Origin: Psychromonas sp. 14N.309.X.WAT.B.A12
GTDB taxonomy: Bacteria; Pseudomonadota; Gammaproteobacteria; Enterobacterales; Psychromonadaceae
Assembly: GCF_030397575.1 (NCBI RefSeq)
Contig: NZ_JAPNXS010000004.1
Span: 1 to 64,000 of the forward strand
DNA length: 64,000 nucleotides
Reading direction: 5' to 3'
The position numbers and the translations under genes were made by a program. The notes under the pieces are model-generated. The model did no database searches and had not been told where the DNA came from. It was given only the letters and a program-made list of their open reading frames with translations. How positions within the stretch are numbered: position 1 is the first letter of the stretch; each line of letters begins with the position of its first letter. Below are positions 29,123-37,993 of the stretch, one piece after another.

Positions 29123-29278
29123 GAAAAATAATCTCTAGTATTGGAATGTTAAATTGAGTCCATTATAACATAGAGTTTAACAAAGTTGGTTGCTGTCCTT
29201 GTTAAATAAAGTAGCCAAATAAATGCATTAAGCAGTTGCACCTTAAAATCAACTGCTTAACTGTTGTTGTAGTTTTTT

Positions 29279-31240
29279 TTAACCCAATGGGTCGGCAAGT
29301 TTTGCGATTAATTGGCGTGATTCAGGCTTTACCGAGGTAAGCATTACATCAATAACATCACCCAGTTGTAATTCTACTTGCTCGCCTACTTTAACAACGC
29401 CTTGTTCACGCATGCATTCTATTTTTTTAGCATCATTATTAGCTTTGCCTAACAAACTATTTGGAATAAAGAATGTTGCGCCGTTTTCTTGGACTTTTAC
29501 ACGACATCCTGCTTTAACGATATCAAAAATTTCAGCTTTATAACGCCAATCAGAATTCTCTTGGTCTTTTAAGTAATTACAGTACAGCAGATTATTGACA
29601 TCTCGCTCGGCCATACGCTGGGATTTACGCGCTTCATTTAGGTGAATACCGATATCAGTAGCAACAGGACTAGATGCTTGCTGTGTAAGTACAGATTTAA
29701 TTAAACGATGGTTAATTAAATCACCATATTTACGAATAGGCGATGTCCAGGTTGCATAGTGAGCCACACCCATTGTGAAATGAGGTGCAGGCGTTGCGCT
29801 GGTATCAGCATAAGATAATAGACGGCGGAGACGGTGATCCAGGTAGCTATTATTTAATTTAGCCACTTGTTGTCGCATTTCAACATAACCGTCCAAGGTT
29901 GATAGTGATTCCGGTGCCACTTCAATACCATATTCGGCGAGTAAACTAACGGCTTTATTAATGCGATCGCTCGCTATACCTGAGTGAACATTAAATACAC
30001 CTGCTTGTTTGTGTTTTGCTAAAAAGTCACCAGCACAAACATTTGCTGCGATCATTGATTCTTCCACTAAACGATTAGCACTACGGCGAGGTTCGCATAA
30101 TATTTCATACACTTCACCTTTATTGTTCAGTTTCAATGTGTAATCTGGCTGGTTTTTCATGACGATGGTATTTTCACAACGCCATTGATGGCGAGCAGTG
30201 GTTGCGGTATCTAATATTTTTAATAACTGACTTAATTCTCTATTCGGTTTCCATTGTTCTTCGTTTAACTCATCACTTTCTAAATAAGTTGATACATCAT
30301 GGTAGTTAAGACGGTAATGAGATTTTATCCACGCAGCAAAAAAGACAGGCTCTTGCGTAATTTCACCTGCTTTATCAATGCGCATGGTACAACAGATGGT
30401 CGCGCGTTTTTCACACTCTTTTAAAGAGCATAAACTATCACTGAGGTCTCTTGGTAACATAGGTACATTAAAGTTAGGTAAGTACAATGTAAATGCACGT
30501 TGCCATGCTTCTTTATCCATCTCTGTTTGTTCTGGTACATACGCCGAGGGATCTGAAATCGCCACTGTAAGCTCCCAACCTTGATCATTTTCTTCAATGT
30601 ATAAGGCATCGTCCATATCTTGGGTATTAACACCATCAATAGTAAAGAAGGGCGTTTTAGTGAGATCTTGACGTTCTAACTCAGGGTCGATGACTTGCCA
30701 AGGGTGGTCAAATTCAGGAGCTTTATTAGGTAACTTATGTGTCGCCACTGCTATCATTCGGTAAGCAAAAGGGTCATTATGTTCTGCTATTTTTTCTATC
30801 ACTTCCACTAAGAAGCCATTATCCTTTAATGCATGACTTAACAATTTTACCTTAACCCAATCACCATCATGGTAGCCTTGGTTAGCTAATTGCATTGCTC
30901 CTTTAATTTTAAAGAAGCCATTAATTAGTGGGTTATTTGCTTTAATCGAAACGCGTTTTGCACTTATTGATAACTGCGCAACAAACTCAGTAATCTCTGT
31001 TTGTTTTAACTCAACGGGAGTTGCTGTTGATTTTTCACCATTTTCTTGGATGGTTGCGCTGATACGGTCTCCGTGTAAGACTTTTTTCATTTCGCTTGGC
31101 GCGATAAAAAAACGTTTACCTTTATCGGTTTCTAAAAAGCCAAATCCACGCTCTGATGCTTTGACAATCCCTGTGCGCTTGGGCGTATTGTCTTGCATTG
31201 TTTGTTTAAGTTGATTAAGTAATGGATTGTCTTGAAACAT
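29279..31240 (-). CDS. rnb: Exoribonuclease II (RNase II)
   Basis: RNase II degrades single-stranded RNA from the 3' end. The 653-residue protein has an N-terminal cold-shock domain (RGFGFLETDKGKRFFI), a second OB domain, the RNB catalytic core with the conserved aspartates in FTIDGVNTQDMDDALY, and a C-terminal S1 domain. The length is close to E. coli RNase II (644) and much shorter than RNase R, and the lysine-rich RNase R tail is missing. AAGG precedes the ATG. It is the only gene on this strand between ygiQ and the tRNA region. Confidence 0.95.
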   Translation of the reverse strand: MFQDNPLLNQLKQTMQDNTPKRTGIVKASERGFGFLETDKGKRFFIAPSEMKKVLHGDRISATIQENGEKSTATPVELKQTEITEFVAQLSISAKRVSIKANNPLINGFFKIKGAMQLANQGYHDGDWVKVKLLSHALKDNGFLVEVIEKIAEHNDPFAYRMIAVATHKLPNKAPEFDHPWQVIDPELERQDLTKTPFFTIDGVNTQDMDDALYIEENDQGWELTVAISDPSAYVPEQTEMDKEAWQRAFTLYLPNFNVPMLPRDLSDSLCSLKECEKRATICCTMRIDKAGEITQEPVFFAAWIKSHYRLNYHDVSTYLESDELNEEQWKPNRELSQLLKILDTATTARHQWRCENTIVMKNQPDYTLKLNNKGEVYEILCEPRRSANRLVEESMIAANVCAGDFLAKHKQAGVFNVHSGIASDRINKAVSLLAEYGIEVAPESLSTLDGYVEMRQQVAKLNNSYLDHRLRRLLSYADTSATPAPHFTMGVAHYATWTSPIRKYGDLINHRLIKSVLTQQASSPVATDIGIHLNEARKSQRMAERDVNNLLYCNYLKDQENSDWRYKAEIFDIVKAGCRVKVQENGATFFIPNSLLGKANNDAKKIECMREQGVVKVGEQVELQLGDVIDVMLTSVKPESRQLIAKLADPLG

Positions 31241-31435
31241 GCTTGAAACCTTTAATGAATTACAATAAATAAGGTGTTTAGAGAGAAAGTTTTATCAATA
31301 ATAAAACTGAAATAATAAAAGCGTTAATATCTATAAACTTATGCTGCGATAGTAAAGGTGATTGGCTTTTAATTAAAGGTTGAACTGCTGAATTCGTGAA
31401 ATTTAAATAGATTTATAAAAAAATGCAGAAAAGAC

Positions 31436-31463
31436 TTGGCTTTTATCTCAACTTGTATATTAT
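31436..31463 (+). promoter_or_regulatory. Promoter of the first tRNA-Ser gene
   Basis: TTGGCT at 31436-31441 and TATTAT at 31458-31463 are 16 bases apart. The following ACGCCTCG is a GC-rich discriminator of the kind found at stable-RNA promoters under stringent control. The tRNA begins about 15 bases later. The same layout recurs at the second copy. Confidence 0.7.
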
Positions 31464-31477
31464 ACGCCTCGTTCTGC

Positions 31478-31568
31478 GGAGGGGTGGCAGAGCGGCTGAA
31501 TGCACTGGTCTTGAAAACCAGCGAGGGTTAATAGCTCTCCGAGAGTTCAAATCTCTCCTCCTCCGCCA
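31478..31568 (+). tRNA. tRNA-Ser (anticodon UGA), copy 1
   Basis: The cloverleaf is clear. The acceptor stem GGAGGGG pairs with CTCCTCC, with discriminator G and an encoded CCA (31566-31568). The anticodon stem-loop CTGGT-CTTGAAA-ACCAG shows TGA, a long variable arm follows, and the T arm is GAGAG-TTCAAAT-CTCTC. It reads UCA and, by wobble, other UCN codons. Confidence 0.97.
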
Positions 31569-31575
31569 CATTAAG

Positions 31576-31607
31576 AAAAAAGGCTTCTCAATAGAGAAGC
31601 CTTTTTT
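31576..31607 (+). terminator. Terminator of tRNA-Ser copy 1
   Basis: Arms AAAAAAGGCTTCTC (31576-31589) and GAGAAGCCTTTTTT (31594-31607) pair perfectly around AATA. Confidence 0.95.
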
Positions 31608-31704
31608 CGTTTTAAAACATCAAGTTCCCCATTCTTTTAATATTTCACTAAACTGAATAGTTTCTCTTAGTCACTTTTAACTGCTCTTTTAGTTAGCTAA
31701 TTGA

Positions 31705-31758
31705 CCTAAATCTAAAAACATCCATATATACCTATAAATGGATGTTACCAGTTTTAGG
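31705..31758 (+). other. Stem-loop upstream of the diguanylate cyclase gene
   Basis: An inner stem AACATCCAT (31717-31725) / ATGGATGTT (31738-31746) and an outer stem CCTAAA (31705-31710) / TTTAGG (31753-31758) stack into one structure, followed by TTTTTAT. It could be a second terminator for the tRNA unit or a leader structure of the next gene. Nothing else is evident in 31612-31897. Confidence 0.5.
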
Positions 31759-31897
31759 TTTTTATAGATTTGTACTATATTTTGATGGATTGGTGAAATG
31801 CTTATTTCTTTATGATGGTGATCTCCCTAAATTAATCTTTCATTTTGCTTTGGTCTGATACTTGATGTGTCGACATTAAACGAATGGTAATGAACCT

Positions 31898-33481
31898 ATG
31901 AAGCCCATCACTTTTAAACAATTCCAAATACGAGTTTTGACTGTACTGTTTATTTTGTTTTCAAGTACCTTGATTGGTTATCGATATTTTGTCGAGTTAC
32001 CTAAACTCGAACAAAAAATCACCTTGGCTGCTGAGAAAGAGTTAAAGCTGTTAACCATTGGTATTAAAAATGCGTTAAGAGCCTTATCACGGGTAACTTA
32101 TGATTATTCAGTTTGGACTGCAACTTATGAGTTTATGCAAGATGTCAATCAACGTTACATTGATGAAAATGTTATTGAAGATACTTTTCAAAGCTTAAAG
32201 ATTGATGGCATTTTTTACCTTGATCAAGCATTGGTTCCGATAATGGCGAAGGGAGTTGATCACTTAACTTCTAAACCATTACACTTTTCATTCTATGATA
32301 TTAATGTTCATCCCCTGAATGCCTCTTTATTACCAGATCCAATAACATCACAAGGCACACCTCATCAAGAAGGGTTTATTAACACCCTTCATGGCCCTGC
32401 TTTGTATAGTGCATTTCAAGTAAGAGACTCTAACCAGAAAGGAAACAATCGAGGTTATTTAATTTTTATCCAATTAATTGAAAAAGAGTTTCTAACGACG
32501 CTTCGTGAGTCTACTTTAACTGATATTGCATTGATCACTGATATTAATCCGCCGTTAAAGGGGGTAGTAGAATGGGATAAAAAAGTAAAAGTAGAAACGA
32601 TCAAATCAAGCCACCAAATGTTGTTTAAAGATATGAATAATCAACCCGTGGCATTGTTAAGTGTGCAACATCGTATGAGTGAATCACCTCCTCTCATTAA
32701 CCTGCATAGCTTGCTGTTTATTTTTATATTAAGCCTGTTTACTTATCTTTTTTACCATTTAATTACTCATACCATTATTAAGCCAGTAAGAAGCTTAGCA
32801 AAGAGTATTCAATTGATAGATAAAGACGGTGATTGCAAGATTGTCAGTGAAGCATTTTCAGTAAAAGAGTTAATTGTTGTTTCACAAAATATAAATAAGT
32901 TACTTAATAGGGTGCAACAACAAAATATCCAATTAAAAGAGCAAGCAAGTACTGACCAATTAACACAAGTACTTAATCGACATGGTTTATCATCAGCTTT
33001 AACTGTCCATAAAAATTTGTGCATACGCCAGAAGATCAGTTTCGTGGTGGTAATGTGCGATATTGATTATTTTAAAGAATATAATGACTACTTGGGTCAC
33101 CTCGAAGGGGATAATGCATTGTATCGCGTTGCACAAACCTTGAATAAATTATGTAAGCGTTCAACTGATCACTGCGCACGTTATGGTGGAGAGGAGTTTA
33201 CTCTATTGTTTAGTGGCATGAATAAGCATTCTCTGATACTAAAGTTGCAGGATATCAAAGCTGAGATTAATAAATTAAATATAGTACACCCAATGGAAGG
33301 AGGAAGTGAGCACATTACCATAAGCTGTGGTGCCACCATTATCCACGCTGAAAATATGTCAAACACTGAACTACCGGAATGGGAAGTGTTAAGGTTTGCC
33401 GACCAAGCTTTATACCAGGCCAAGTCGTTAGGTAGAAATCAATTTGTTATTAATGATTTTATATTACCGGATAACCAATAA
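31898..33481 (+). CDS. Membrane diguanylate cyclase with CHASE4 sensor domain
   Basis: The 527-residue protein should make c-di-GMP from two GTP. A membrane segment at about 10-30 is followed by a periplasmic CHASE4-like sensor (about 33-260, with the typical DYSVWTATYEFM), a second membrane segment (about 265-290), a short HAMP-like linker and a GGDEF domain. The active site GGEEF is intact at 430-434. An allosteric I-site RSTD at 421-424 lies five residues before it, so product inhibition is expected. It stands alone between two identical tRNA-Ser units. The CHASE4 ligand is unknown. Confidence 0.93.
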   Translation: MKPITFKQFQIRVLTVLFILFSSTLIGYRYFVELPKLEQKITLAAEKELKLLTIGIKNALRALSRVTYDYSVWTATYEFMQDVNQRYIDENVIEDTFQSLKIDGIFYLDQALVPIMAKGVDHLTSKPLHFSFYDINVHPLNASLLPDPITSQGTPHQEGFINTLHGPALYSAFQVRDSNQKGNNRGYLIFIQLIEKEFLTTLRESTLTDIALITDINPPLKGVVEWDKKVKVETIKSSHQMLFKDMNNQPVALLSVQHRMSESPPLINLHSLLFIFILSLFTYLFYHLITHTIIKPVRSLAKSIQLIDKDGDCKIVSEAFSVKELIVVSQNINKLLNRVQQQNIQLKEQASTDQLTQVLNRHGLSSALTVHKNLCIRQKISFVVVMCDIDYFKEYNDYLGHLEGDNALYRVAQTLNKLCKRSTDHCARYGGEEFTLLFSGMNKHSLILKLQDIKAEINKLNIVHPMEGGSEHITISCGATIIHAENMSNTELPEWEVLRFADQALYQAKSLGRNQFVINDFILPDNQ

Positions 33482-33727
33482 AACAGGATGCTCACGACAT
33501 TTTAAGTCGTCTTTTTATTATCACGAACTAGCGCTTTGGTTGATTTACAGCATAAGAACAGTATTAGTTACTAAAATTTTATTCTTCTTTCGTTAAACTC
33601 AGATCAAATAAAGCGATATAACAAGCTGATTTTAATATAATTGTGTTTATTTATTCCGCATTTCAAATAAGATTAAATATAATTAGTTTGAAAAATGAGC
33701 ATTCAACCTATTTTTTAAAAAAAGAGC

Positions 33728-33753
33728 TTGGCTTTTATCTCAGTTTCTATAAT
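33728..33753 (+). promoter_or_regulatory. Promoter of the second tRNA-Ser gene
   Basis: TTGGCT at 33728-33733 matches the copy-1 -35 region. A perfect TATAAT lies at 33748-33753, with a short 14-base gap, or TAATAT at 33750 with a 16-base gap. The GC-rich ACGCCTCG discriminator follows. Confidence 0.65.
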
Positions 33754-33769
33754 ATACGCCTCGTTCTGC

Positions 33770-33860
33770 GGAGGGGTGGCAGAGCGGCTGAATGCACTGG
33801 TCTTGAAAACCAGCGAGGGTTAATAGCTCTCCGAGAGTTCAAATCTCTCCTCCTCCGCCA
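33770..33860 (+). tRNA. tRNA-Ser (anticodon UGA), copy 2
   Basis: All 91 bases, including encoded CCA (33858-33860), are the same as in copy 1 at 31478-31568. Both copies have their own promoter and terminator and should be expressed independently. Confidence 0.97.
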
Positions 33861-33867
33861 CATTAAG

Positions 33868-33899
33868 AAAAAAGGCTTCTCAATAGAGAAGCCTTTTTT
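33868..33899 (+). terminator. Terminator of tRNA-Ser copy 2
   Basis: The same 14-pair hairpin with AATA loop as in copy 1, ending in TTTTTT. Confidence 0.95.
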
Positions 33900-34105
33900 C
33901 GTTCCTAGCACTGAAAACTCAATTTATAGCACTATCATTTCATTTGTAATGCAGGTGACTCAGTAAAAATATCGCTTTGTTGTTCGTTTCTACCCTAGCT
34001 AATACAATACCTTATGTTATTTTTATCTATTTTAATTCTTATAATAAAACTGCTCAGTTTATTGTCTAGAAATATATTTTATGATGTGCAAATAAAAGTT
34101 TGCCG

Positions 34106-34153
34106 AAAATAGCGGCAATCACTGCCCATGTGGCAATTTAATCCCGCTATTTT
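34106..34153 (+). other. Structured element in a 520-base non-coding gap
   Basis: Between the second tRNA and the gene at 34424, an outer 10-pair stem AAAATAGCGG (34106-34115) / CCGCTATTTT (34144-34153) encloses a small TGCC/GGCA hairpin (34123-34135). T-rich DNA follows. It may be a small RNA end, an attenuator or an orphan terminator. I do not recognise it as a known riboswitch. The rest of 33904-34423 shows nothing else I can support. Confidence 0.5.
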
Positions 34154-34423
34154 ATGTTTTACCTTTTTTTATGTTCAGGCTTTATCGCTAACTGATCTTT
34201 CTTTTTTCACAAAATCATGTTTGTTTCTACCGCTTTTTGAATATTGTTCTATTATTTAAGTGATATTTATCGTTTGTTCGTCGGATTTTTTATAATGGCA
34301 TAAAAAATGCTTTTGTTTATTTTGTAAAGGGTAAGTTTTTTTAAAAATAAATCAGAAAAAGCTTAAGTTATTTATTTTCCTGTCGATAAAATGACGTGGA
34401 CATTGAACTAATTAGAGGGATTT

Positions 34424-34774
34424 ATGACAAACATTGGCATTAATCATTACAACACTAGTCTAAAAGTGGCCCAACCTCAGAATATACAATCTAAAGAGGC
34501 GGAAGCAACCAAAGAGGTTACAGCTGTTACAGTTACACCAGCTGAAAATAAGCATGTTGAGTTATCAGCTAAAGCTAAGGAGCTGTCAGCGGCAGAAATT
34601 GCACAGACGGTTAAACCTGAAGAGGAGGGCACAAGTAAAGTTGAGTCTTTCGCGCATGGTATGTTAGGTATGGATCACCCTGAAAAAGGAAAAGAAGAGG
34701 ATGATAGCTATTCTGCTGGACAATTCTTGAAAGGGGCGTTATCTGTAGGTGCTTTATTACTTGCAGTGGTTTAA
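34424..34774 (+). CDS. Small protein of unknown function with hydrophobic C terminus
   Basis: The 116-residue product starts at an ATG with a good GAGGGA ribosome site. It is low-complexity and charged in the first two thirds (rich in Glu, Lys, Thr, Ala). A short motif FAHGMLGMDHPEKGKEEDD follows, then SAGQFLKGALSVGALLLAVV, which could insert in or lie on a membrane as a tail anchor. There is no signal peptide. I recall similar short proteins in vibrios and shewanellae without function, but cannot name the family. It is isolated, with more than 500 bases empty on both sides. Confidence 0.72.
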   Translation: MTNIGINHYNTSLKVAQPQNIQSKEAEATKEVTAVTVTPAENKHVELSAKAKELSAAEIAQTVKPEEEGTSKVESFAHGMLGMDHPEKGKEEDDSYSAGQFLKGALSVGALLLAVV

Positions 34775-35465
34775 TGCAATAATAAATGATGCCGATGTTG
34801 AATATGGTCTACTTAGTTAACCAAGTTGTATACACTGTACTTTATGTAGATATCGACGTGTTAATAAGTAGGCTGATTTAGCTATTCTTCAATTTTATTT
34901 CATTCAGGTTTGTGTAGTCCATCTTTGCTTTTAATTATTCGAATTCAACTCTCCTATCCTGCTGGCAATATAATACTATCTACATTATCCTTTATTTGAC
35001 CTTCAATTAATCATATTTAATCTTCTCTTAAGACCCTATAACTTAACATAGATCGTTACGTTTCAGGTTTATGTTGCAAATTGAATGGCAATGGCTCTTA
35101 AGCTATTACTTTTTATTACTTACTTCCCAACTTCAATTTTTAATCTTCATGTTTTTTAAAGAGTCTGAATTTACATCTATAAAAAGTCTTTTCCTAGGCG
35201 ATGCTGAAGGCATATTTTTAACATGAATAAAGTTAATTAATAGTGATGATTTTTATGGCATGGATTCTGCTTTATCTAAGTATATTCACAGTGATTATTA
35301 CTTTAAGTTTGTTTATTTACGTTATTAACTCAATAAATGTCATAAAAATGGCGTCAAATATCAAAAGTTCGACACAAGCTTTATGAAGTTATCGGCATCA
35401 CCAGATACTTTGCAAATTTTGGCTGTATTCATACTAAACAATATTTTATTTTAAGGATTAAAATA
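34775..35465. other. 690-base region with no convincing gene
   Basis: Very AT-rich DNA without a terminator-like hairpin that I can see. Two short open frames are worth noting: 35071-35226 (51 residues, hydrophobic start, weak ribosome site) and 35255-35386 (listed separately). The last 60 bases must carry the promoter of the lipoprotein gene at 35466, which has TTAAGGA as ribosome site. Confidence 0.4.
35255..35386 (+). CDS. Candidate 43-residue single-span membrane protein
   Basis: ATG 35255 opens a frame of 43 codons that encodes one strong membrane helix (about residues 3-27: ILLYLSIFTVIITLSLFIYV) followed by a short polar, slightly basic tail (KMASNIKSSTQAL). The ribosome site is weak (GTGATG region). 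The composition is plausible for a small membrane protein, but such frames also arise by chance in AT-rich DNA. Confidence 0.3.
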   Translation: MAWILLYLSIFTVIITLSLFIYVINSINVIKMASNIKSSTQAL

Positions 35466-36986
35466 ATGAAAAAGTCCATTTTAGCGTCTCTTATTGTACC
35501 TGCATTAGTTGTTGGGTGTGGTTCAGGCTCTTCAGGCTCTAGTGCCCCAACTTATAAGTGGCAAGTGGTGCAATTAAAGTCTGTCAGCGAAAGCTCGTTG
35601 AATAGTAAGTGTATTATTTATGCTGATTCAGAGTTAAATGATGGGGAAGTCATTACTGCCTATGTGGCTGAAGATGATTATAATATTCTTTATCATAATG
35701 CCGATGGCACTATAGCAGAGACTTTCTCTGGAGATGATATCACTAATGGCTTATTTACTATTACCAGTACTGATGTGCCTGATGACGGTTATGTGACACT
35801 GGAAGAGATTGAAAGCTTAACGGGTGGTGATCGTGGTAGCTATATGTTTAGTGTACAGAAAGACCTACTTGAAGATATGGTACTGAATATTACTCAAGAA
35901 CAAGGAAGTACTTGTTACACAGGCAGTGATTATCGAGAAACAGCTTCGGATACTGCTTTAGTAAATGTCCAGCAGCCTGATTCTGATCCTGACTATTATC
36001 AAAGTAGTTATGATGTTGATTCTGTTAATGGGAAGGCGACGGCAACAGCGATTCCGGTTGACTCTCCTTATCCTGCTTCTCGTGATGTATTGATCACTGC
36101 TTTTGCTTCTTATGATTCAAGTTCAACACAGTACGCTGAACTTTCAGAGTGGGCATTTATCAGCTCTACTAACTTGTATGAAGACTCTAATGATAGTGCA
36201 AGTACACTTACTGCAAGTCTTTCAAGTTCAGGTTTAACCAATGTTTATTGGACAACTATTGATGAAGTAGAGTTAGATAGTGATAGTGGCATAATTGCTG
36301 TACATGATGATCAAAGTTACTTTTGGCAGCCTATCTATGATGATATTGATCAGTTAAATGTAGCCTATGATACTTCAGAGGTTGATGTTTGGAGCGGTTA
36401 CTTTTCTGGAACGATCAGTGATAATGATTGGTTATTTACTAGCTTCACTGAATTAGATGAGGATACTTTCCTTGATCTGGATGCATTTCCATCGGTAGAT
36501 GTTATAGATGGAGTGAGTGTGAGTAGTGTTTGTGATGTGGCTGATGCGTTTTGTATCGATACCAATGGCAGCTATAGTAGCGATGAGTTCGATTATCAAC
36601 GTGTGCATTTCCGTTTAGATGAAGATCGTTCAAGCTCTTCGAGTAACATCACTTATCAATCAATCTACTCGCTTGCTAATGACGAGCCAGTAATATTAGT
36701 TAGTAGCCTATTTGATTTTACCGATCCAACTCTATCACGTGTTGAGATTAATTTAGTTACTTCAAGTGCTGACAGTGGTGATGCGATCCAATATTTGATG
36801 ACAACAAATGTCGACTTGGTAGATTTAGGGGAATATAGTGCTTCTGATTTCGTGGATGATGCTGCTGCGACAGAGTTTTATAGCGACTTAAATGGTTTAA
36901 TCACAACTACCTCTGAAACAGAAGAGCTATATCAAGCAATGTTAGAGAGTAATACCACCACATTAAGTAATGCTTACGATTTTTAA
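35466..36986 (+). CDS. Large lipoprotein of unknown function
   Basis: The 506-residue protein begins with a lipoprotein signal peptide and lipobox VVGC (Cys18), followed by a Gly/Ser linker. The rest is acidic and beta-rich by eye, with many Ser, Asp, Tyr and Thr residues, and only four or so further cysteines (for example in SKCIIY, STCYTG, VCDVADAFC), which could form disulfides in the periplasm or outside. I do not recognise the family. It is monocistronic with its own terminator. Acidic composition and lipidation suggest a secreted or surface-held marine protein. Confidence 0.85.
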   Translation: MKKSILASLIVPALVVGCGSGSSGSSAPTYKWQVVQLKSVSESSLNSKCIIYADSELNDGEVITAYVAEDDYNILYHNADGTIAETFSGDDITNGLFTITSTDVPDDGYVTLEEIESLTGGDRGSYMFSVQKDLLEDMVLNITQEQGSTCYTGSDYRETASDTALVNVQQPDSDPDYYQSSYDVDSVNGKATATAIPVDSPYPASRDVLITAFASYDSSSTQYAELSEWAFISSTNLYEDSNDSASTLTASLSSSGLTNVYWTTIDEVELDSDSGIIAVHDDQSYFWQPIYDDIDQLNVAYDTSEVDVWSGYFSGTISDNDWLFTSFTELDEDTFLDLDAFPSVDVIDGVSVSSVCDVADAFCIDTNGSYSSDEFDYQRVHFRLDEDRSSSSSNITYQSIYSLANDEPVILVSSLFDFTDPTLSRVEINLVTSSADSGDAIQYLMTTNVDLVDLGEYSASDFVDDAAATEFYSDLNGLITTTSETEELYQAMLESNTTTLSNAYDF

Positions 36987-37008
36987 TATATGTTAGTTTA
37001 AGTCCTTT

Positions 37009-37038
37009 AGCCCTGTCGTTTAACAGGGCTTTTTTTTA
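37009..37038 (+). terminator. Terminator after the large lipoprotein gene
   Basis: Arms AGCCCTGT (37009-37016) and ACAGGGCT (37023-37030) followed by eight T. Confidence 0.92.
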
Positions 37039-37219
37039 CCTAATATTTATATCACTTATTAACTGAATAAATTTAGTTATACCAATTATATTAAATAAGT
37101 AGTCTAAACTTTACCTAGAAAAAATGACTTGGTTTAAGGCGTAATTTGAATCAAATAATTGTTCTATTTGCGAAAATTACAACGAATCAATAAGTTTTTT
37201 AACAAGTAAAATAGATCCG

Positions 37220-37993
37220 TTAATTAGTATTACAGCCTAAACTAGTCGTTAATCCGCCTAGTTGAGCTTCAACTGAGCTTTCTTTATAGGCTGCTAAAGA
37301 TGGCATAATATCTAATCCACTGCGAGACTCCACTTCATCAACAGTAACCTCTGTTGTACAAAAATCATCAGCTCGTTGTGCATTTTGTTCCATGATAAAG
37401 GCAGAAGCTTCAACCCAACCATTCACATCGGTGATCACTACTTTGAAGTAACCGCTTGGGATAATATGTGATTCATCTGCTTCTGGTAATTCACCAAAAC
37501 TCCATTCATACAATGGACCACTGACGACATAAGCATTTTGTCCTGCAGATACCATGCTTCTTACTGCGCTTTCTAAATCAACCCAAGGGCCTTGATTTAA
37601 AGATGAAGATTGTGGTGTGATATTTGATAGGTAATTAAGCATTGCCCAATCATCAGTATTACTGAATGAAGCAAGGGGAACTTGATGACCTCTGTCGGTT
37701 GCTAAAATAGCATTGGCATCTGTGTAATCATCTGGCTCTAGTGTCGCGGATGCATCTAAATCAGGATCCGCTTTCCAGTATCGTGAACGTGATGGGCCAT
37801 CAATGGTTTCACTGGTCACATGATAAGCTACCCAGTCAGCAAATTTCGTTGTAGCATTGTTACTTAATGTATAGATAGAGCGCTCTATCTGTTCACCTGA
37901 AGCCCCAGTAGGACATTCATAAACGCAATTAGCGCCTAAACTTACACTACTCCAGAACGAAGCAATCATTAATGCAGTTGTTTTTATTTTCAT
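37220..37993 (-). CDS. Secreted DNA/RNA non-specific endonuclease (Serratia nuclease/EndoG fold)
   Basis: The 257-residue protein has a signal peptide (about residues 1-20) and the beta-beta-alpha-Me nuclease domain. The catalytic motif ATDRGH puts the general-base His at 103. The metal-ligand asparagine is expected in SNITPQSSSLNQGPW, with Asn133 as the best candidate. Such enzymes cut single- and double-stranded DNA and RNA with magnesium and help marine bacteria use extracellular DNA as phosphate source or loosen biofilm. Four cysteines suggest disulfides. A good AGGGAT site precedes the ATG. It faces the large lipoprotein gene tail-to-tail. Confidence 0.9.
   Translation of the reverse strand: MKIKTTALMIASFWSSVSLGANCVYECPTGASGEQIERSIYTLSNNATTKFADWVAYHVTSETIDGPSRSRYWKADPDLDASATLEPDDYTDANAILATDRGHQVPLASFSNTDDWAMLNYLSNITPQSSSLNQGPWVDLESAVRSMVSAGQNAYVVSGPLYEWSFGELPEADESHIIPSGYFKVVITDVNGWVEASAFIMEQNAQRADDFCTTEVTVDEVESRSGLDIMPSLAAYKESSVEAQLGGLTTSLGCNTN

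Larger units (their letters stand above)
31461..31611 (+). repeat. 151-bp direct repeat, copy 1 (tRNA-Ser unit)
   Basis: Bases 31461-31611 are identical to 33753-33903. The repeat covers the promoter discriminator, whole tRNA and terminator. Weaker identity extends upstream to about 31434 through the -35 region. Confidence 0.95.
33753..33903 (+). repeat. 151-bp direct repeat, copy 2 (tRNA-Ser unit)
   Basis: Identical to 31461-31611; the two copies are offset by 2292 bases. Flanks beyond the repeat are unrelated except for the conserved -35 region. Confidence 0.95.

Noticed and set aside
31423-31656. 77-codon open frame over the first tRNA-Ser
   Set aside because: It runs straight through the tRNA and its terminator. 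The protein is just the translated tRNA, and the same frame recurs at copy 2 because the DNA is identical.
33643-33966. 107-codon open frame over the second tRNA-Ser
   Set aside because: Same reason: it translates the tRNA and terminator and has no ribosome site.
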